Assembly: GCA_033065855.1 (NCBI GenBank)
Contig: JAVXUO010000083.1
Coordinates: 62,001-126,000, forward strand
Length of the DNA stretch: 64,000 nt
Source: Escallonia rubra
Lineage: Eukaryota; Streptophyta; Magnoliopsida; Escalloniales; Escalloniaceae
Direction: 5' to 3'
Shown: positions 22,681 to 35,663 of the stretch, piece after piece
How the letters are laid out: each line of letters opens with the position of its first letter
Position numbering within the stretch: the stretch's first letter is position 1
Made by a program: the position numbers and the translations under genes
Notes under the pieces: model-generated
What the model saw: the letters and a program-made list of their open reading frames with translations, nothing else
Told to the model about the DNA's origin: nothing
Databases searched by the model: none

Positions 22681-24227
22681 AAACAAAATCAGCGTATCAG
22701 GTACAGTCTTACGCAACATTTCCAACGAACACCTCCTATGTGCACTTGCATATCCGATTTAGTTTGCCCTGATAAAGCAGTCGACGTGCTAAAATTGAAA
22801 AGCAAAAGAAAAAAAAAAGATCTTCAATGGTAATTGGAAAGAGTCAATAACCGTCTATTTGGTCATTAGAGAAACGAAGAAAAGATTTACACAAAGTAGA
22901 TAACCTTTATTTGCATATAGTTCTTTACCAGAAAACGGAAGAACAAAGGGATAAGAAATTCTAGCTTCATACTCTTCACTGGTCCACTGGATATGATGAA
23001 TGTGTTCATCCTGACCTTTAGTGCAAGTATGACTTCAAACTCCACCCCCACATACACACATGACACAACCCACACAACATCCTGACATGATGCAGTCGTG
23101 GGGTGAGCTGAGCAGAGCGAATATTACTTTAGCCTTTCCCTCAGCAGTAAAGAATATTCCAACCAAGACAAGGTAAAAGCCTGTAAATGTAATACAGTAA
23201 GGCTTAATTGAAATCAAATCTTGCTACAAACTCCCAAACTGTGAGAACCCAAAAATTATACTTCGTATAATCTTGGTTTCACGGTCTGTAGTGGACGTTG
23301 GAGCACGCGGATATACGTGTCAACAATACAAGGTCACCCATTCAAGAATCTTCCAAGACCAACCAAGTTTCCAATTATACTCCACACTTTCAGTTGAACT
23401 CAAGACAAGCAGCTATCATACATATATAGAATAGGATGTGTACTTCCAAATAATGCAAATTGGATGTTACTTTAATTTGTGGCATGCCCTCGCTGTACCA
23501 ATCATGAGGTGACACTTATCTCTTGGTGACACTCTCTTATGTAAGCTCGTTTGTGAGCGAATATTGGGATTAAGAATGCTCCTTGCTTGTCTTGATAAAC
23601 TGGACAACCTCTAATTAATAGAATGGTTGGCTGGACTTGTTTCCAACATTTTAAGGTCCCAGCATCAGCTCGTAATGGCAAGTGTATAAACTGTACAGTA
23701 ACTTCATGATGCAATGAAGTTGACCAGTATTGAGAAGTTGACAATGTCAGCTTGCCTCGTCATCCTAGACAAACTTAAATGCAGTCTAGTATTTGCATAT
23801 TACCTTATGAATACTGCAGAAGGCAAAAACTATGAAACAATCAAGAGGACATAAATTAATAAAGAGCATTTTTAGTATGAATAGACAAGGTCTGACTGAA
23901 CTTGATGATCTGAAATCATTATCTATGAACTCCTGTTCTCAATACTGCTCTCCTAATTAAGCTGAAATTAGAACTTCCTCATTCGGGAGACATGATCTGC
24001 ATATAGAGCTCATCCTGTTAACTAAACTGAACTAAGCCTTTAGACAACTATGTAAGGTTAAGCTGCAAGTCCAAACTTGGGGTGGGGGGCATGAACAATT
24101 GCTTTCAGTAAAACAGAAACGATTATAAAGCAAAAGAGTCTGAAAGACGGTGCTGGGGGACAGCATTTACTCGTCTACCAGAGTTAAGAAGGGTATGTAA
24201 GTGGTTATTCCGGTGGTGCTACAGGAC
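22681..24227. other. Intergenic, no gene seen
   Basis: No recognisable gene or complete element. Open frames (for example 23035-23217 and 23502-23744 on the minus strand) carry no domain signature. A short inverted repeat ATTATAC-TTC-GTATAAT at 23257-23273 is the only small structure noted. Confidence 0.5.
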
Positions 24228-25272
24228 TTGGCAAGTAGAGGTGGCAAACTGAGTGGGTGGGTTGGATATGGTTGTGAGTTAAATGGGTGACTTACCCATT
24301 TAGACCCATTTAATTGCAGGTTAACTGGGTCATGTATTAAATGGGTTGATTTCACCTATTAAGCAAAAAATGACCCATTAAAGTCAAGTTAATATACTCG
24401 ACCCGCTCCTCAATTTCATCGATCAACACCGCAGACCAGCAACAGTCGTCGCACCGCCCCCACCGCCACTGCCACACCAACAACTACCCCATGCAACCGC
24501 AACTGCAACCACAACAGCAACGCCGCACTGCTACCACCATCCCGTCGTCAATAACCACCATTCCAAACGCCACCACAGCCCCACCGCCAGACCAATTATC
24601 CACATCCACCAAACACCCCACCGCCAGATCATGATATCCACATCCACCAATTTGAAACCCACCCCCCCACACCCCGCAAACTGGAACATCCACATAGACC
24701 ACCACCACATCCTTGCCGGGCTGCTACCGCGCCATTACATCAACGACCACCACCACTACTCTCAATGCCACCGCCCCTGCCTCCCTTTGAGCCACCCATC
24801 AGTAGTTCAGAGATCATCATTTCCCTCAAACCCTGATCTACAGTAGATCTGAGCCTAGATGGCTCTGAATCGAGAATCTCGCTCGAGGTCTTTGCCAAAT
24901 TTTTTTATAGATGACATGTTTGAAACTTCTGGAGCGAGGACGGCGCTTGTTTGGGGGTGATTTACCGTTTCTTGTGGTGGCGACAAGTGACGAGGACGGC
25001 GGATTGTTCACGACTCAGCAAGTGATGACGGCAGCACCAGCTGGTCTGTTGTTGACTCGTTAGGTATTGCTGAGAGTTTTCCTCACAGTTAATTATAAAT
25101 GGTTTCATGGGCACCCACTTAGAACCCATTTAAACCAGTGGGTCATTGGGTTTAAAAAATAGTCGACCCATTAAGACTCAGTTATTAAATGAATGGGTTT
25201 GGGTGGCATTTAAATGGGTGGTTTTGGGCAGGTTAATGGGTTTGGGTTGTAATTGACACCCTTATTGGCAAG
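24228..25272. mobile_element. hAT-type non-autonomous element, 8 bp target duplication
   Basis: An element of 1029 bp (24236-25264) flanked by a perfect 8 bp duplication TTGGCAAG at 24228-24235 and 25265-25272. The ends read TAGAGGTGGCAAA on the left and, on the minus strand, TAAGGGTGTCAATT on the right. Both subterminal regions carry many copies of AACCCATTTAA/TTAAATGGGT in both orientations, typical of hAT transposase binding regions. The core (about 24420-24800) is a C/A-rich CCACCGCC-type segment with no identifiable protein. Confidence 0.88.
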
Positions 25273-25840
25273 TTATCCAAAATACTTGACCAGTTTCTCC
25301 GAGTATGAACCCATAGGCTAAATACCTTTATATGCAATAAAGTTACTTTTTGCATTGTTGTTATAAGACAATAGATTAACCATATTAAAAATCTTAAAGC
25401 CAACCGCTGACGGAATCAACATTTCAAAAACAGAAGATCTCATTTCAAGAGAGAATTATTAATGAAATATCAGCATTCCTATCAATTATAGTGGCCTTGA
25501 TAACACCAATAATACAAACCAAAGCTACAATTCTGTCTATCACGTTCTATCACCCTCTTACTTTTCATCCTTCACCCAAACCATGGCACAATTGGGTAAA
25601 AAGGGGTAAGGTCATCTTCGTGTTTGCCAAAAAAAACTGCGTGCGTCAAGTAATCCTGCAGCAACTTGCACCTTATACAGTAAAGGTCCTTATAATTTCC
25701 CCAAACATTGTAAAAGAATTTCAAATCTCTGTTTAACTTGCACAATGATGTTCCAGCACAAGCAAGTGACTCTCTAAGCAATATGGGAAAAAAATTCTTG
25801 GCAGAGAATACAGGACATGGACGAGTTAAGGAGATTACCT
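25273..25840. other. DCL-homologue 3' flank
   Basis: A/T-rich sequence between the hAT element and the stop codon of the DCL-type gene. It probably includes the 3' UTR of that minus-strand gene. No ORF with a recognisable domain. Confidence 0.5.
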
Positions 25841-27539
25841 TCAGTCACTACGCCTACGTCTCCGGAAATGCCTAAGAATAAAGCTATCTGCATAGAGTGG
25901 ATAATTTTTCCTGATCAATCCCTTTAAGCATTTCCAGTATGAAAAGTCAACCAATTCTCCATCCTTCCGAACTATGAACAAGCATCGCGAACTTTCAAAA
26001 TCAGGATGGTACCCTACCTGCCACCCAGGAAAAAAATATGTGCAGGACTCAGCAATCCAAATCAAGTGAATATCAGTCACTAAAATATACGAAAATTTTG
26101 ATTTGCTCTAGTTAAAGAAATTATCAGCATGCAGCCATGGTGCAAACTGCAAAGGTAGAGTTGCTCCATTTGACCTGAACATCACGAGATCAAAATGGGG
26201 GAACATGCATTAGCAGGGCACGGTTGCGTGCATCTAAACCTCCCCAGACGTCAGCGAGTCTTTCTCTCTTTCAATCAACATGAAGAAAATCATTTGAAGC
26301 CATATGAATAAAAAAATTCCTTAAGTTGATGTTATCAATTTTATGGCTGAGTGGCATTAATGCGTTACATGGAGGTGCCCTCATTAGGAATTACTTTCTC
26401 CTTTCTCTATCTTTGCTTTTTGATCTTGAACACGAGCAAAATAGACGAAAACAAGCATGGCTATATGCAGTAAATGATGCCCTGTACTAAAAGGTTCTTG
26501 GCTTTTCCACTATAAATAAGTGCTAGATTGCATTCTGGCATCGTGCATAACTCCTACTCTATCCTCTATGTTCCATTCTGCAAATTTTGGGGGGTTTCAT
26601 CAGGAAATTTGGGCTGTGATTATAAGAAAAGAGAACATCAAACGGCATTTCGCATGTCTGCAATGCAAGTCCTTTCAAGCTATCCAACGCATTTTAGCTA
26701 ACCACATGTTTATAAGTAACATAAGTACGGACATCGTAGCAACCTCGATCAAATAATTCTTATTACAGTTTATATTAAATTGAATTAGCTAGCAACATCG
26801 AATATTACTCAAAATTGTCACATAAGAAGAAACTACATTTTTTCATAATCCTAATGGCTAAACCCTTCAATTGCCTAAAACAAAGGGAAAAGAAACAAAG
26901 AACTTTCTGCCACAATAACATCATCTGTTCCAAACAAAGATTTGCAAAGGACATATAATTTTCTCAGTATTTCTGGGCCAGCTACATGACTGGGAAAGAA
27001 GTTAATTGAAGAAACAAGCCATAGAAAAACAGAGGGGACAGGGTTTATGTTTATGCATTTGAAGAAGAATAGACTGGAATCAAGCATTTATTACAGCCCT
27101 CCACACCTCCCCCCCCCCCCCCGCCATCCCACCAAAACACATATAGCTTAAATAATCAAATCGAAATTAACTACACTATTCTGCCCTTTTTTCACTCATT
27201 TGGGAAACATCTTGGAAGCAATCGGGAAGAAAATTAAGTCAAGCCAGACAGCTCAATCTGCCAGCAAAGTATTTACAGATATATAGGCTCCACTAGTTAA
27301 AATCTCTTCCTAGAGTATACTTAGTCGCCTCTACCTGGTCGATTTTTACAACAACGCATGGACAGAAAGCACACTCCTACTCTTATCAATCAATTGCTAA
27401 CTGTGAAGCCTGCTTAGTAATCCTTCGCAAAAAGATGCATAACCCAACATGTTGCTTGTACAGTTTTCGAATTGTTTTGAATTCTGAAGAAGCTGAATTG
27501 GTTCAAAAAGCTTATAAGTTTCCACTCCTTTAAATGTAT

Positions 27540-27577
<38 letters not shown>

Positions 27578-30219
27578 TTACTGTTATGTAATCAACACCA
27601 CTTCCAATCTTCTTATCGCATTCCGGATGATAAGGAAGTAACCTCTCTAGAATAGTTCTCTCATGCTCGGGACTTAATCTGTCACCACTTTCATATCTGC
27701 AAGAAAAATCATATGTGCAAATAACTGTTATAATCACCATAATGAAAACTATGCATTGACTTGTATAATAAGTGCCCTAATTTGCATATCTGGCCCCAAG
27801 CATGTGCACTAAGTTGCGAACTACCGAGTTCAGCGCGAATTTGCTTGTAGTTAGTAAACGACCTTCTGCGGGATAGGAAACTGACCTTCTGGAGACACAA
27901 GTTTACTTTTCTGCATTGGTATGTTATTGCCACCAAATGCCTACTGACTCTTCGCTCATACTTACACTCCACAACCTGATGGTCAGTGTTCACTACATAC
28001 ATGCCCAAAACCAAATTAACAGAGGTAAGAAGAGTTGAACTGGTGGCCATAGCTCGCATGTAGCAACCACTTAACCCTAAATCATATGAACCTTTAAGTT
28101 CTAATAGTTTACTAATATTTATCTAGATTCTAAGTTTATAAAGCACATATCACCTACCGTTAATTGTTAATTTAATCTAGGTTCACATTAACTTGTATAA
28201 TAACGACGACAGTAAATTGTAGTTCTTGTACATATATAAAATAGATGCCCAGAAGGCACTCCTGCACACGGGATTTCCTTAGAAGTGATGATATCGCACC
28301 CTCACTCCTGTAGTCATTCTCATCACTGCAAACACGCCACACGGTGTTACAATTAGCCAGGAGATGTTCACTAAGTTGGTGAGTTCATGAATGCGAGTCT
28401 TTAAGGGTTATAACTTTAGCATCCAATCACACCACTTTCCTATAACCACAGCGAAGCAGGTTATGATGACATGTAGATAATGATTCTGCCAAGTTACGCA
28501 AGATATGCAAAATCAACTATAAAAATAAGAATGGTCGTGGTAGCTAACGTTCAACCTCGATGAGCAAAGTCCGCACACTGAAGCACCCGATGATGATTGA
28601 AAGGTCTCCATCGCCAACTAGTTTGGGTTGCTCTATGGAACTGAGGTACGACAATCCAGGTTCAGGTCCTCGGTATTTGAAACAAACTAAGTGATTTAAA
28701 AGAAGCAGATTGAATGCATTATTCCTAGAATACAAATCTTTTCCTTCTATTGCACCACTAGGGAGGAGCAAGAGGTGCTCACATTTGCACAACTCACATA
28801 ATTTAATTGTCATACAAAGAGACTATAAATGAAACAGGTTATTGTATGTATGAGGACAGCATGCTCATACACATTGTTTACACAAACTAAGAACCCCAAT
28901 CCAGCATCCCAAACTATTATGCTCGACACAATCTCCCACTTGTACTGGGCATTTACTAGCTCCAAGCTGACTTCCTTGTGTCCGACGTCATTTGTGCTGC
29001 TATGCCATATGGCACGACTATGAATGATGTAGTTTTGATCAAACCATTAATGGTATTCCGATGGTACTTTATGATTTTACACTTTTTGTAGTATTACTTT
29101 TAGATCACACAGATTTCCCCTTGATAATTTCAATAAATTCTGAAGGAATTTTTTTTTATCTACTTATCACAGTTACATTCTGCTGCACAATTTGAATGGA
29201 ATTGGTCTCACCAGAGACTACAAGCACTAGTAACGTCATTCTTACCACACTCAAGTCATCAAGCTATGGCAAGTGGCTGAGCTTCGTCTGAACCTCCAAA
29301 CTGTTCAGCCGCTTAACATTTGACTAAATCCTTCAGTAAATCCACCTTACATCCAGTAAAAGCTCATACATATGATCCAAGAATATAAAACGAGCTTAAA
29401 GGGTTTTTTACAACAAAGGGCTTCTATTAGCCCAAGGCAAATTCTTATTTGTGCTAGAGGTCATACTTGTAAGGACCCTCTATCAAGAAAAATTCTTGTT
29501 GCCCTAACGAGAGATATCATGCGATTCAATTTCACAACTGTGGCAATACAATTGTACATTTCAAGCCCACATAATGATTCACTTAAACTAACACAACAAA
29601 GAAGAAGCTACTCCTCCGTTCCACATTGTTTGCCCCATTTGACTAATTGCGAATTCCTATGACACACTTTGAACATCTAAACCTTGAATTGTACCTTGAA
29701 ACTACAAATCCATTAAGTAGTGTTGGACAACAGAGCAACAACAACGAGAAAAGCCGACGCTCAAATGTTCAAATTACCTTCTAGGAATCCACAAAAAGGT
29801 CAAATGAAACAACAGTAATTCGAGCCCGATTCAGTCAACACTTACTTGCCGGAATGGAGAATCATCCTCACAAAGCCAACCAACGGCACCGTATCCTCCA
29901 GTATCTGGTCCTCCCAGTCCACCCAACCTTCCTCCTCCCTCTGCCTCCCGTCCTCCACCTCATCGTCGGATTCCTTTCCGGAATAGTTGCCGGCGTCCAA
30001 CGCCGGCGAGACCACCGGCTTTCGAAGCATATCCGAACCGAGACCATCTTGGTTACTACTTGCATTCCTAGCGTCTGGACGAGACTTTAGGGCACAAAAA
30101 CGGCGGTGATGATAAGGGAATGACAGGATTGCAGGTGAAGAGGAAGAAGATAAGTATAGAGAGATAGGGTTTCTGTGGAGGTGATTAATGCAGGGGGATT
30201 GGGAACTGATTGCCGCCAT
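25841..30219 (-). CDS. DCL: DCL (DEFECTIVE CHLOROPLASTS AND LEAVES) family protein, DUF3223, chloroplast-targeted
   Basis: Not Dicer-like: this is the small plastid protein family defined by tomato DCL, needed for chloroplast development and linked to plastid rRNA processing. Three exons from the right: 29846-30219, 27582-27696 and 25841-26017, in phase, giving 221 residues, close to the length I recall for the tomato protein. The start at 30219 (MAAISS) opens a Ser-rich, Arg-containing N-terminus typical of a transit peptide (about 1-60). An acidic linker follows (KESDDEVEDG), then the DUF3223 domain: LLPYHPECDKKIGSGVDYIT, SSRCLFIVRKDGELVDFSYW and KNYPLYADSFILRHF. The protein ends in a basic RRRRRSD tail. 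An upstream in-frame ATG at 30279 would add 20 residues without transit character, so I prefer the shorter form. Intron 2 begins almost directly with a (CT)n run. Confidence 0.93.
27544..27574. repeat. (GA)n microsatellite next to a splice donor
   Basis: About 31 bp of GA (CT on the gene strand) lying 7 bases into intron 2 of the DCL-type gene, whose donor is at 27581. It is a polypyrimidine tract on the transcript immediately after GTAACTC. Confidence 0.85.
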
Positions 30220-31507
30220 TTTTACTTGGTCAAACAGCTCTGTCAATTTGATGCTACTGCTATTCTTCTTCAACCTCACGATTCGCCATGTGTTGCAGTG
30301 GATTTTGTGTCAGCAGCTTTATTTAGCAGATGATAAGCAGAGAGAGAATGAGCAAATAAGCTATTCGCAAGCGGGCTGCCCGCTCCCATTGGATACGGGT
30401 CGGTACATCTTTTTTTTTTAATTATTTATGTGGCAACGTGATAAATATATAGCATTAAAGAAAAAAGAAATAAAACGCTATGGATTACGGAAGAGCAACA
30501 TAAATATAAAAAGGCGGATGACATCCTTAACCACATAGACAAAAAATGGCGACTATCAAGAAGTTACAAAAATAATGAGACTTTAGCTACATATAAAGCT
30601 AGAGGAAAACTATTCATGTGACGCAACCCAAAAGAACCCACAACTGAAATCAAAGAAAGAACTCTATTAGAATTCCTATTGATATGTACTGAATGCAAAA
30701 ATATGTGGTCGGAAATTGTCTCAGACAAACTATTCAGAGTCTATACAAATTGAGTAATTCTTTTAGGACGATGATCGATGTTTGTTATTCTTGCAACAAA
30801 TAATGATAATGGCGCTACTGAAAACGAAGGTGCGGGGCAATGGTGCTGCTAAGAACAGTCAAGTTAACTGCTACGTGGTTACTCATCTTTTACGAAGGTC
30901 ATCCACGGCTACACTCGGAAAGAATGCAGTTATTAAAAATCAAGGGAGTAAACTGTAAAAGTATTTTTGGACTTTGATAATAACCCCAGCTACCAATCAG
31001 CACCAGCGCAACTCCTCACTGCAAGAATTGAGGCCAAAACGAAGAAGGAGTTCTTTGCCGATGTGGTGATTCACGTAGGCTCATCGCAAGTGGAGAGGTC
31101 AATGAGTCTCTCTTCCTAAGAAGCAAGAATATGCCCAGTGCAAAACTGTTGTTAACAAAAGAACCGAGTTTAACGAGTTGAAAGTGATTCCAAGACTATC
31201 CATTCTGTGAAATAATGCCTGCTAGATAGCCAAATTGTCAAGTACTGCAAGTGGGCTAATCAATATCTCAAACAAGGATGCATTGACTTGCATTAAAAAC
31301 TTCAGAGCAAGGCTCTCAGGAAAACCCGCAGAACTTTCGCCCAGACGATTCTTCAAGCTCAAAGGGCCATATTTTGTGCAGCAAGGAACATCTTTAGTCA
31401 ATAGTTGTATTTTTTAGGATGCGGGGAAGTCAAGTCCATGCCAAGAGTACTGCGCAGATTTAATTCTTGCTATTCAATCGCCCCTCATTCAGAATCTGGT
31501 TAGGAAC
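30220..31507. other. Divergent intergenic region between DCL homologue and GLR
   Basis: The region must hold the promoter and 5' UTR of both the minus-strand DCL-type gene and the plus-strand glutamate receptor. I see a poly-T run near 30410 followed by A/T-rich sequence, but no core promoter motif I would name. The small open frame at 31235-31417 has no recognisable domain. Confidence 0.5.
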
Positions 31508-34500
31508 ATGTCTCCTTGTGCTGTGCTCTCCTTCTTTTTGGGATTCCTGCTATTGGCAGAATCGACAAAGGTGACAGTGACTGAGAAACTGGAACCTTGT
31601 CAAGCGCGACACGATCAGATTTTTCAGGGCATAATAGGCGGTGTAGTTGATGGGAGCACTCGGGTGGGCAAAGAGCAGATTATAGCCATGGAGATGGCAT
31701 TCCAGGACTTCAATCATCGATCGAAAACTTGTTCTAAGCTGGTTTTGCACCTTAAAGATTCATCTCGCGCTGCTTCTGCTGGTAATTCTGTCTTCTCTAC
31801 GTTCTAAAGCAAAGGTGAAATGATACATCCTTGTTAAAATCAATGCTTGATATAAGAGAAACTCAAATGGATGCCACTGTTTGACCAGTTTTTCTTCTCT
31901 CTGTTCTGATTGGGTGTCTGAATAAGTGATTCACTATTGCATGATTCACCAAAATTGGCAATCCTGAATTTACTGTAATTGGTGTCGGGTCTATTCCGAT
32001 GACCATAGGTGTATACGTAGGACTCAGTCAAACAAGCAACAGAAAACAGAGAAACAATATACTTCGATTGTATCAATCACAGTACTTCTCTTTCACATTT
32101 ACGGCAATGTAGTAACTGATTCTGCCATGAGTTTTGAGCCTCAGGAGTTTTTGACAAGGGCTAACCAAACTTCATGTCCAAAATACAGTAATGGACCTCA
32201 AGGAAACGAATCAAGTGCAAGCCATTATTGGAAGTCTGACACCTTATCAAGCTTCTCTGGTCTTTGAGTTTGATCAACTCCCCGAAGGTATCCCTATCGT
32301 TTCCATAACTCCCACCGCAACACCTCCACAGCCACCGTCGTCTTTCATCCAGATGAGTGCTGACAGCACCACCCACATGCAGTGCATTGCCGCCATTGTC
32401 GGCCACTTTAGGTGGCGAAAGGTGACAGCTATTTACGAACGAAGTGACAAATTTGCAACCGATTCTGGACTCATTACCCAATTGTCCGATTCACTCCATC
32501 TCTTCAACTCGTTCGTCGAACACCACTTGGCCTTTCCTCATATATCTTCTCTATCTAATCCAGAAGACTTAGTTGAAACGGAGTTAAAGAATCTCAAAAG
32601 AAAGAACAATAGGGTCTTCGTTCTCATACAATCTTCTCTAAAGTTCGCTGCCCTCCTTTTCGAAAAGGCAAAACTAATGGGAATGATGGAAAAGGACAGC
32701 GTATGGATTGTCTCAGACGAAGTTGCAAGCCTTCTTGACTCAATGACCCAATCTGTTACATCTAACATGCAAGGTGTTATTGGGTTCAGAACCAGTTTTG
32801 TGGACAATAGTCACTCTTTTAGGAAGTTCAAACTTGGGTTTCGAAGGAAGTATAGCTCAAAATATCCGGAGGAGGAAGAACATTCAAACCCTAGCATATA
32901 CGCATTACTAACCTATGATGCAGTTTCGGCTACTGCTAGAGCTATCCAAGATTCACAAGGAAACGATAGTCACTCGAAAAGTGTGCTGGAACACCTATTA
33001 GCTAGCAATTTCAAGGGACTAAGTGGTGAAATAAGCTTCAAAGGTAGCAAATTAGCCCAATTACCAACATTTCAAATCATCAATGTGATTGGAAAGAGTT
33101 ACAATGAGGTAGCATTGTGGTCTCCTAAGTTTGGAAATGGTTTAGTGGGAGAAGTGGGTGCTGTGATTTGGCCTGGTGGGGGGCAAACGGTTCCAAAGGG
33201 ATGGAGTTTGGGTGCAACAAAGAAAGCATTGAGAATTGCAGTTCCGGCTAGGGGTGCTTTCGACCATTTTGTGAAAGTGAGTTATGATCAAGATCGGAAT
33301 GAAACGTACATTAGTGGATTTTCCGTTGATGTTTTTGAAGCGGCGGTGAAGTTGCTACCTTATCACTTGCCCTATGTCTTGGTTCCTCACTATGGCTCAT
33401 ATGATGAGATGGTTGCTGGAGTTTATAACAAGGTATAGCCCTTTCTCTTCCAGGCTAATCCAACTACGCACCCAAAAGAAGAGAATCTGACTATGTGCAG
33501 CTTGTGACGCATATATTACAAGCATGGGCAACTGTACCTGCTCTAGCAACATTTGGTTGGAATAAGGTTATTAACTCAACATTTGTCAAATGAAAAGGAA
33601 AAATTCTATTAGCACTGGCATATTTTTCGAATGACACTGCTTGTACAATTGTCAATTCTCAATGTAAGCAAGTGATTGTACAAGGGAGTCATCAGCATAT
33701 AGGAAGTGCCAACAAGGCAACCTTAAACAATTGAATTTGAGTAACTTTATGGCGCAGTAAAAAAGTCCACAGTATAAGTTGCAATTTCCATTCTAAAAAA
33801 CAAGGTTTTAATGAGAATCGGCAGGTACATCTGTGCATGATTGTGTGCATTCATCAGGATTCTAAGCATTGGTCGAAAACTTTAGCGTATCAAAATTTCT
33901 AGTTGCTGTTGCTTTTCGATTATGATTAATACTCAAGTTCTACGTGAGTGTAGAGCTTGGATGCAGCAGTGGGCGATACAGAAATTATGGCAGAACGGTA
34001 TGAGTATGCAGAATTTTCACAGCCCTACATGGAATCCGGACTAGTTATGGTAGTTACTTTAAAGCCAGACACGACTAAGGACAGATTCATGTTCATGAGG
34101 GCTTTTAAAATGGACATGTGGGTTCTGATGGCAATGATGAGCTTCTTCACAGGTTTCGTAGTCTGGCTAACGGAAATGGTAGAGAACAACCCAGAGTTTC
34201 GAAGTTCATCAGTATCTCACCATGTTGGGAGCATGATCTGGTTTTCGGTCACTCTTCTCTCTTTCGCTCAAAGTAAGTTCCACTGCTATTGAATTCCTGT
34301 TTTTTTAGACATGACTTGATTAACTGAACTTGGAAAGGGGTTCTAGACATAACTTCATCGGGATCCTAAACAGCTTGTGACCCATTTGATTTTCCTAATC
34401 TGAAACTTCACATTGTAAATGACATTGCAACTGGAAATTTGGGAATTTTCTCTAAAAGTTTGTCTCAGTTCTGTGATGTTTATAGCCAATTTTGGAGTTG

Positions 34501-35663
34501 CTCATATACTTCCATTGATACAGGAGAATCAATAAGAAGCAACTTGTCGCGATTAGTGCTAGCAGCATGGTTATTTGTAACTTTCATTGTGGCGGCATGT
34601 TTCACAGCGGTCCTAACGTCCATGCTGACGGTCCAAAGGCTTGAACCATCAATATTGACAGTTGAATATCTACAGAGGACGAATGCAATTGTGGGGTGCA
34701 ACGGAAACTCATTCATCCTCCGATACTTGGTGAATGCTTTACACTTCCTTCCGGAGAACATCAAGCAGATTAATTCAATTGGCGACTATCCCAGTGCCTT
34801 TAAGAATGGAGATATTGCAGCAGCCTTCTTTGTCGAACCACATGCCAAAGTCTTCCTTGCAGAATATTGCGAAGGCTACGCCAAGGCAGGGCCTACCTTC
34901 AAGCTTGGCGGTTTTGGCTTTGTAAGTATAGACCAACACTGTCGCGATATGTGACATCATGCAAAGTTTGCTAGCGATGATTCATGCTCATCTCTGGATG
35001 TGTTCTTAATCTTACCAATGCTTCTGACATTTCTGAAGTTGCAACATTCTCTGCTTGAGCTTCTCAGAAATGTCTGAGCCATGGCCAAAAATTGTGTTTG
35101 TAAACTATTCCTGGGAATAGAACGAAAACAAGAAACAAAGGTGTTTGCCAAAGAGAAGATAAATCCCTGAAATTTGAAAGCACGAGGATATCCAAACTGA
35201 GGTCTCTAACCTTTTTTTTTTCCAGGTCTTTCAGAAAGGGTCTCCTTTGGCTGAGGACATTTCTGAGGCAATTCTCAAAGTGACAGAGAAAGGAACCATT
35301 AACCAATTGGAGAGACACATGCTTTCTTTTTCCAATTGCTCCTCATCAACTGGTGTAACCGATGGTCCGAGTTTAGGCCTAGCGCCTTTCTCAGGTCTAT
35401 TTCTAATATTGGGTGGAATTTCTGCGCTAGTCTTCCTGATCACAATTGCTCGTATACTTGAAAGGCATCCGGGGATTTTGAGCTTCGTGCAAGGAACGCT
35501 CATAAATTCTAGAATAGCTAAATGGGCTTCGTTTCTCCTCAGTCGAGGCTATACAAAATTTGGGTCTCAATTCTCCAGAGGAAACTCCATTCAGGGTCCT
35601 AACAGCCGAATCAATATGGCTGGTGACACTTCATTGGGCATAGAGTTAGCTCAAACAAATTGA
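31508..35663 (+). CDS. GLR: Glutamate receptor-like cation channel (GLR, clade 2 type)
   Basis: Plasma- or endomembrane amino-acid-gated cation channel of the plant ionotropic glutamate receptor family. Five exons: 31508-31781, 32189-33432, 33954-34272, 34524-34921 and 35226-35663, giving 890 residues. Order: signal peptide (1-19), amino-terminal domain (about 35-400), ligand-binding S1 (from about LRIAVPARG, including GFSVDVFEAAVKLLP and DTEIMAERYEYAEF with its Arg), M1 (about 562-578), pore loop (about 597-611, GSMIWFSVTLLSFAQ), M3 (about 622-648), S2 (NSFILRYL to FKLGGFGFVFQKGSPLAEDI), M4 (about 799-820) and a short cytosolic tail. The conserved SYTAN gating motif at the end of M3 reads CFTAV. 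All splice junctions keep frame and there is no internal stop, so the gene looks functional. Assignment to clade 2 is by overall resemblance, not by a tree. Confidence 0.95.

Noticed and set aside
23257-23273. ATTATAC-TTC-GTATAAT palindrome resembling part of a loxP-type recombination site
   Set aside because: Only a 7 bp arm with a 3 bp spacer. The second recombinase arm and 8 bp core spacing are absent, so the similarity is coincidental.
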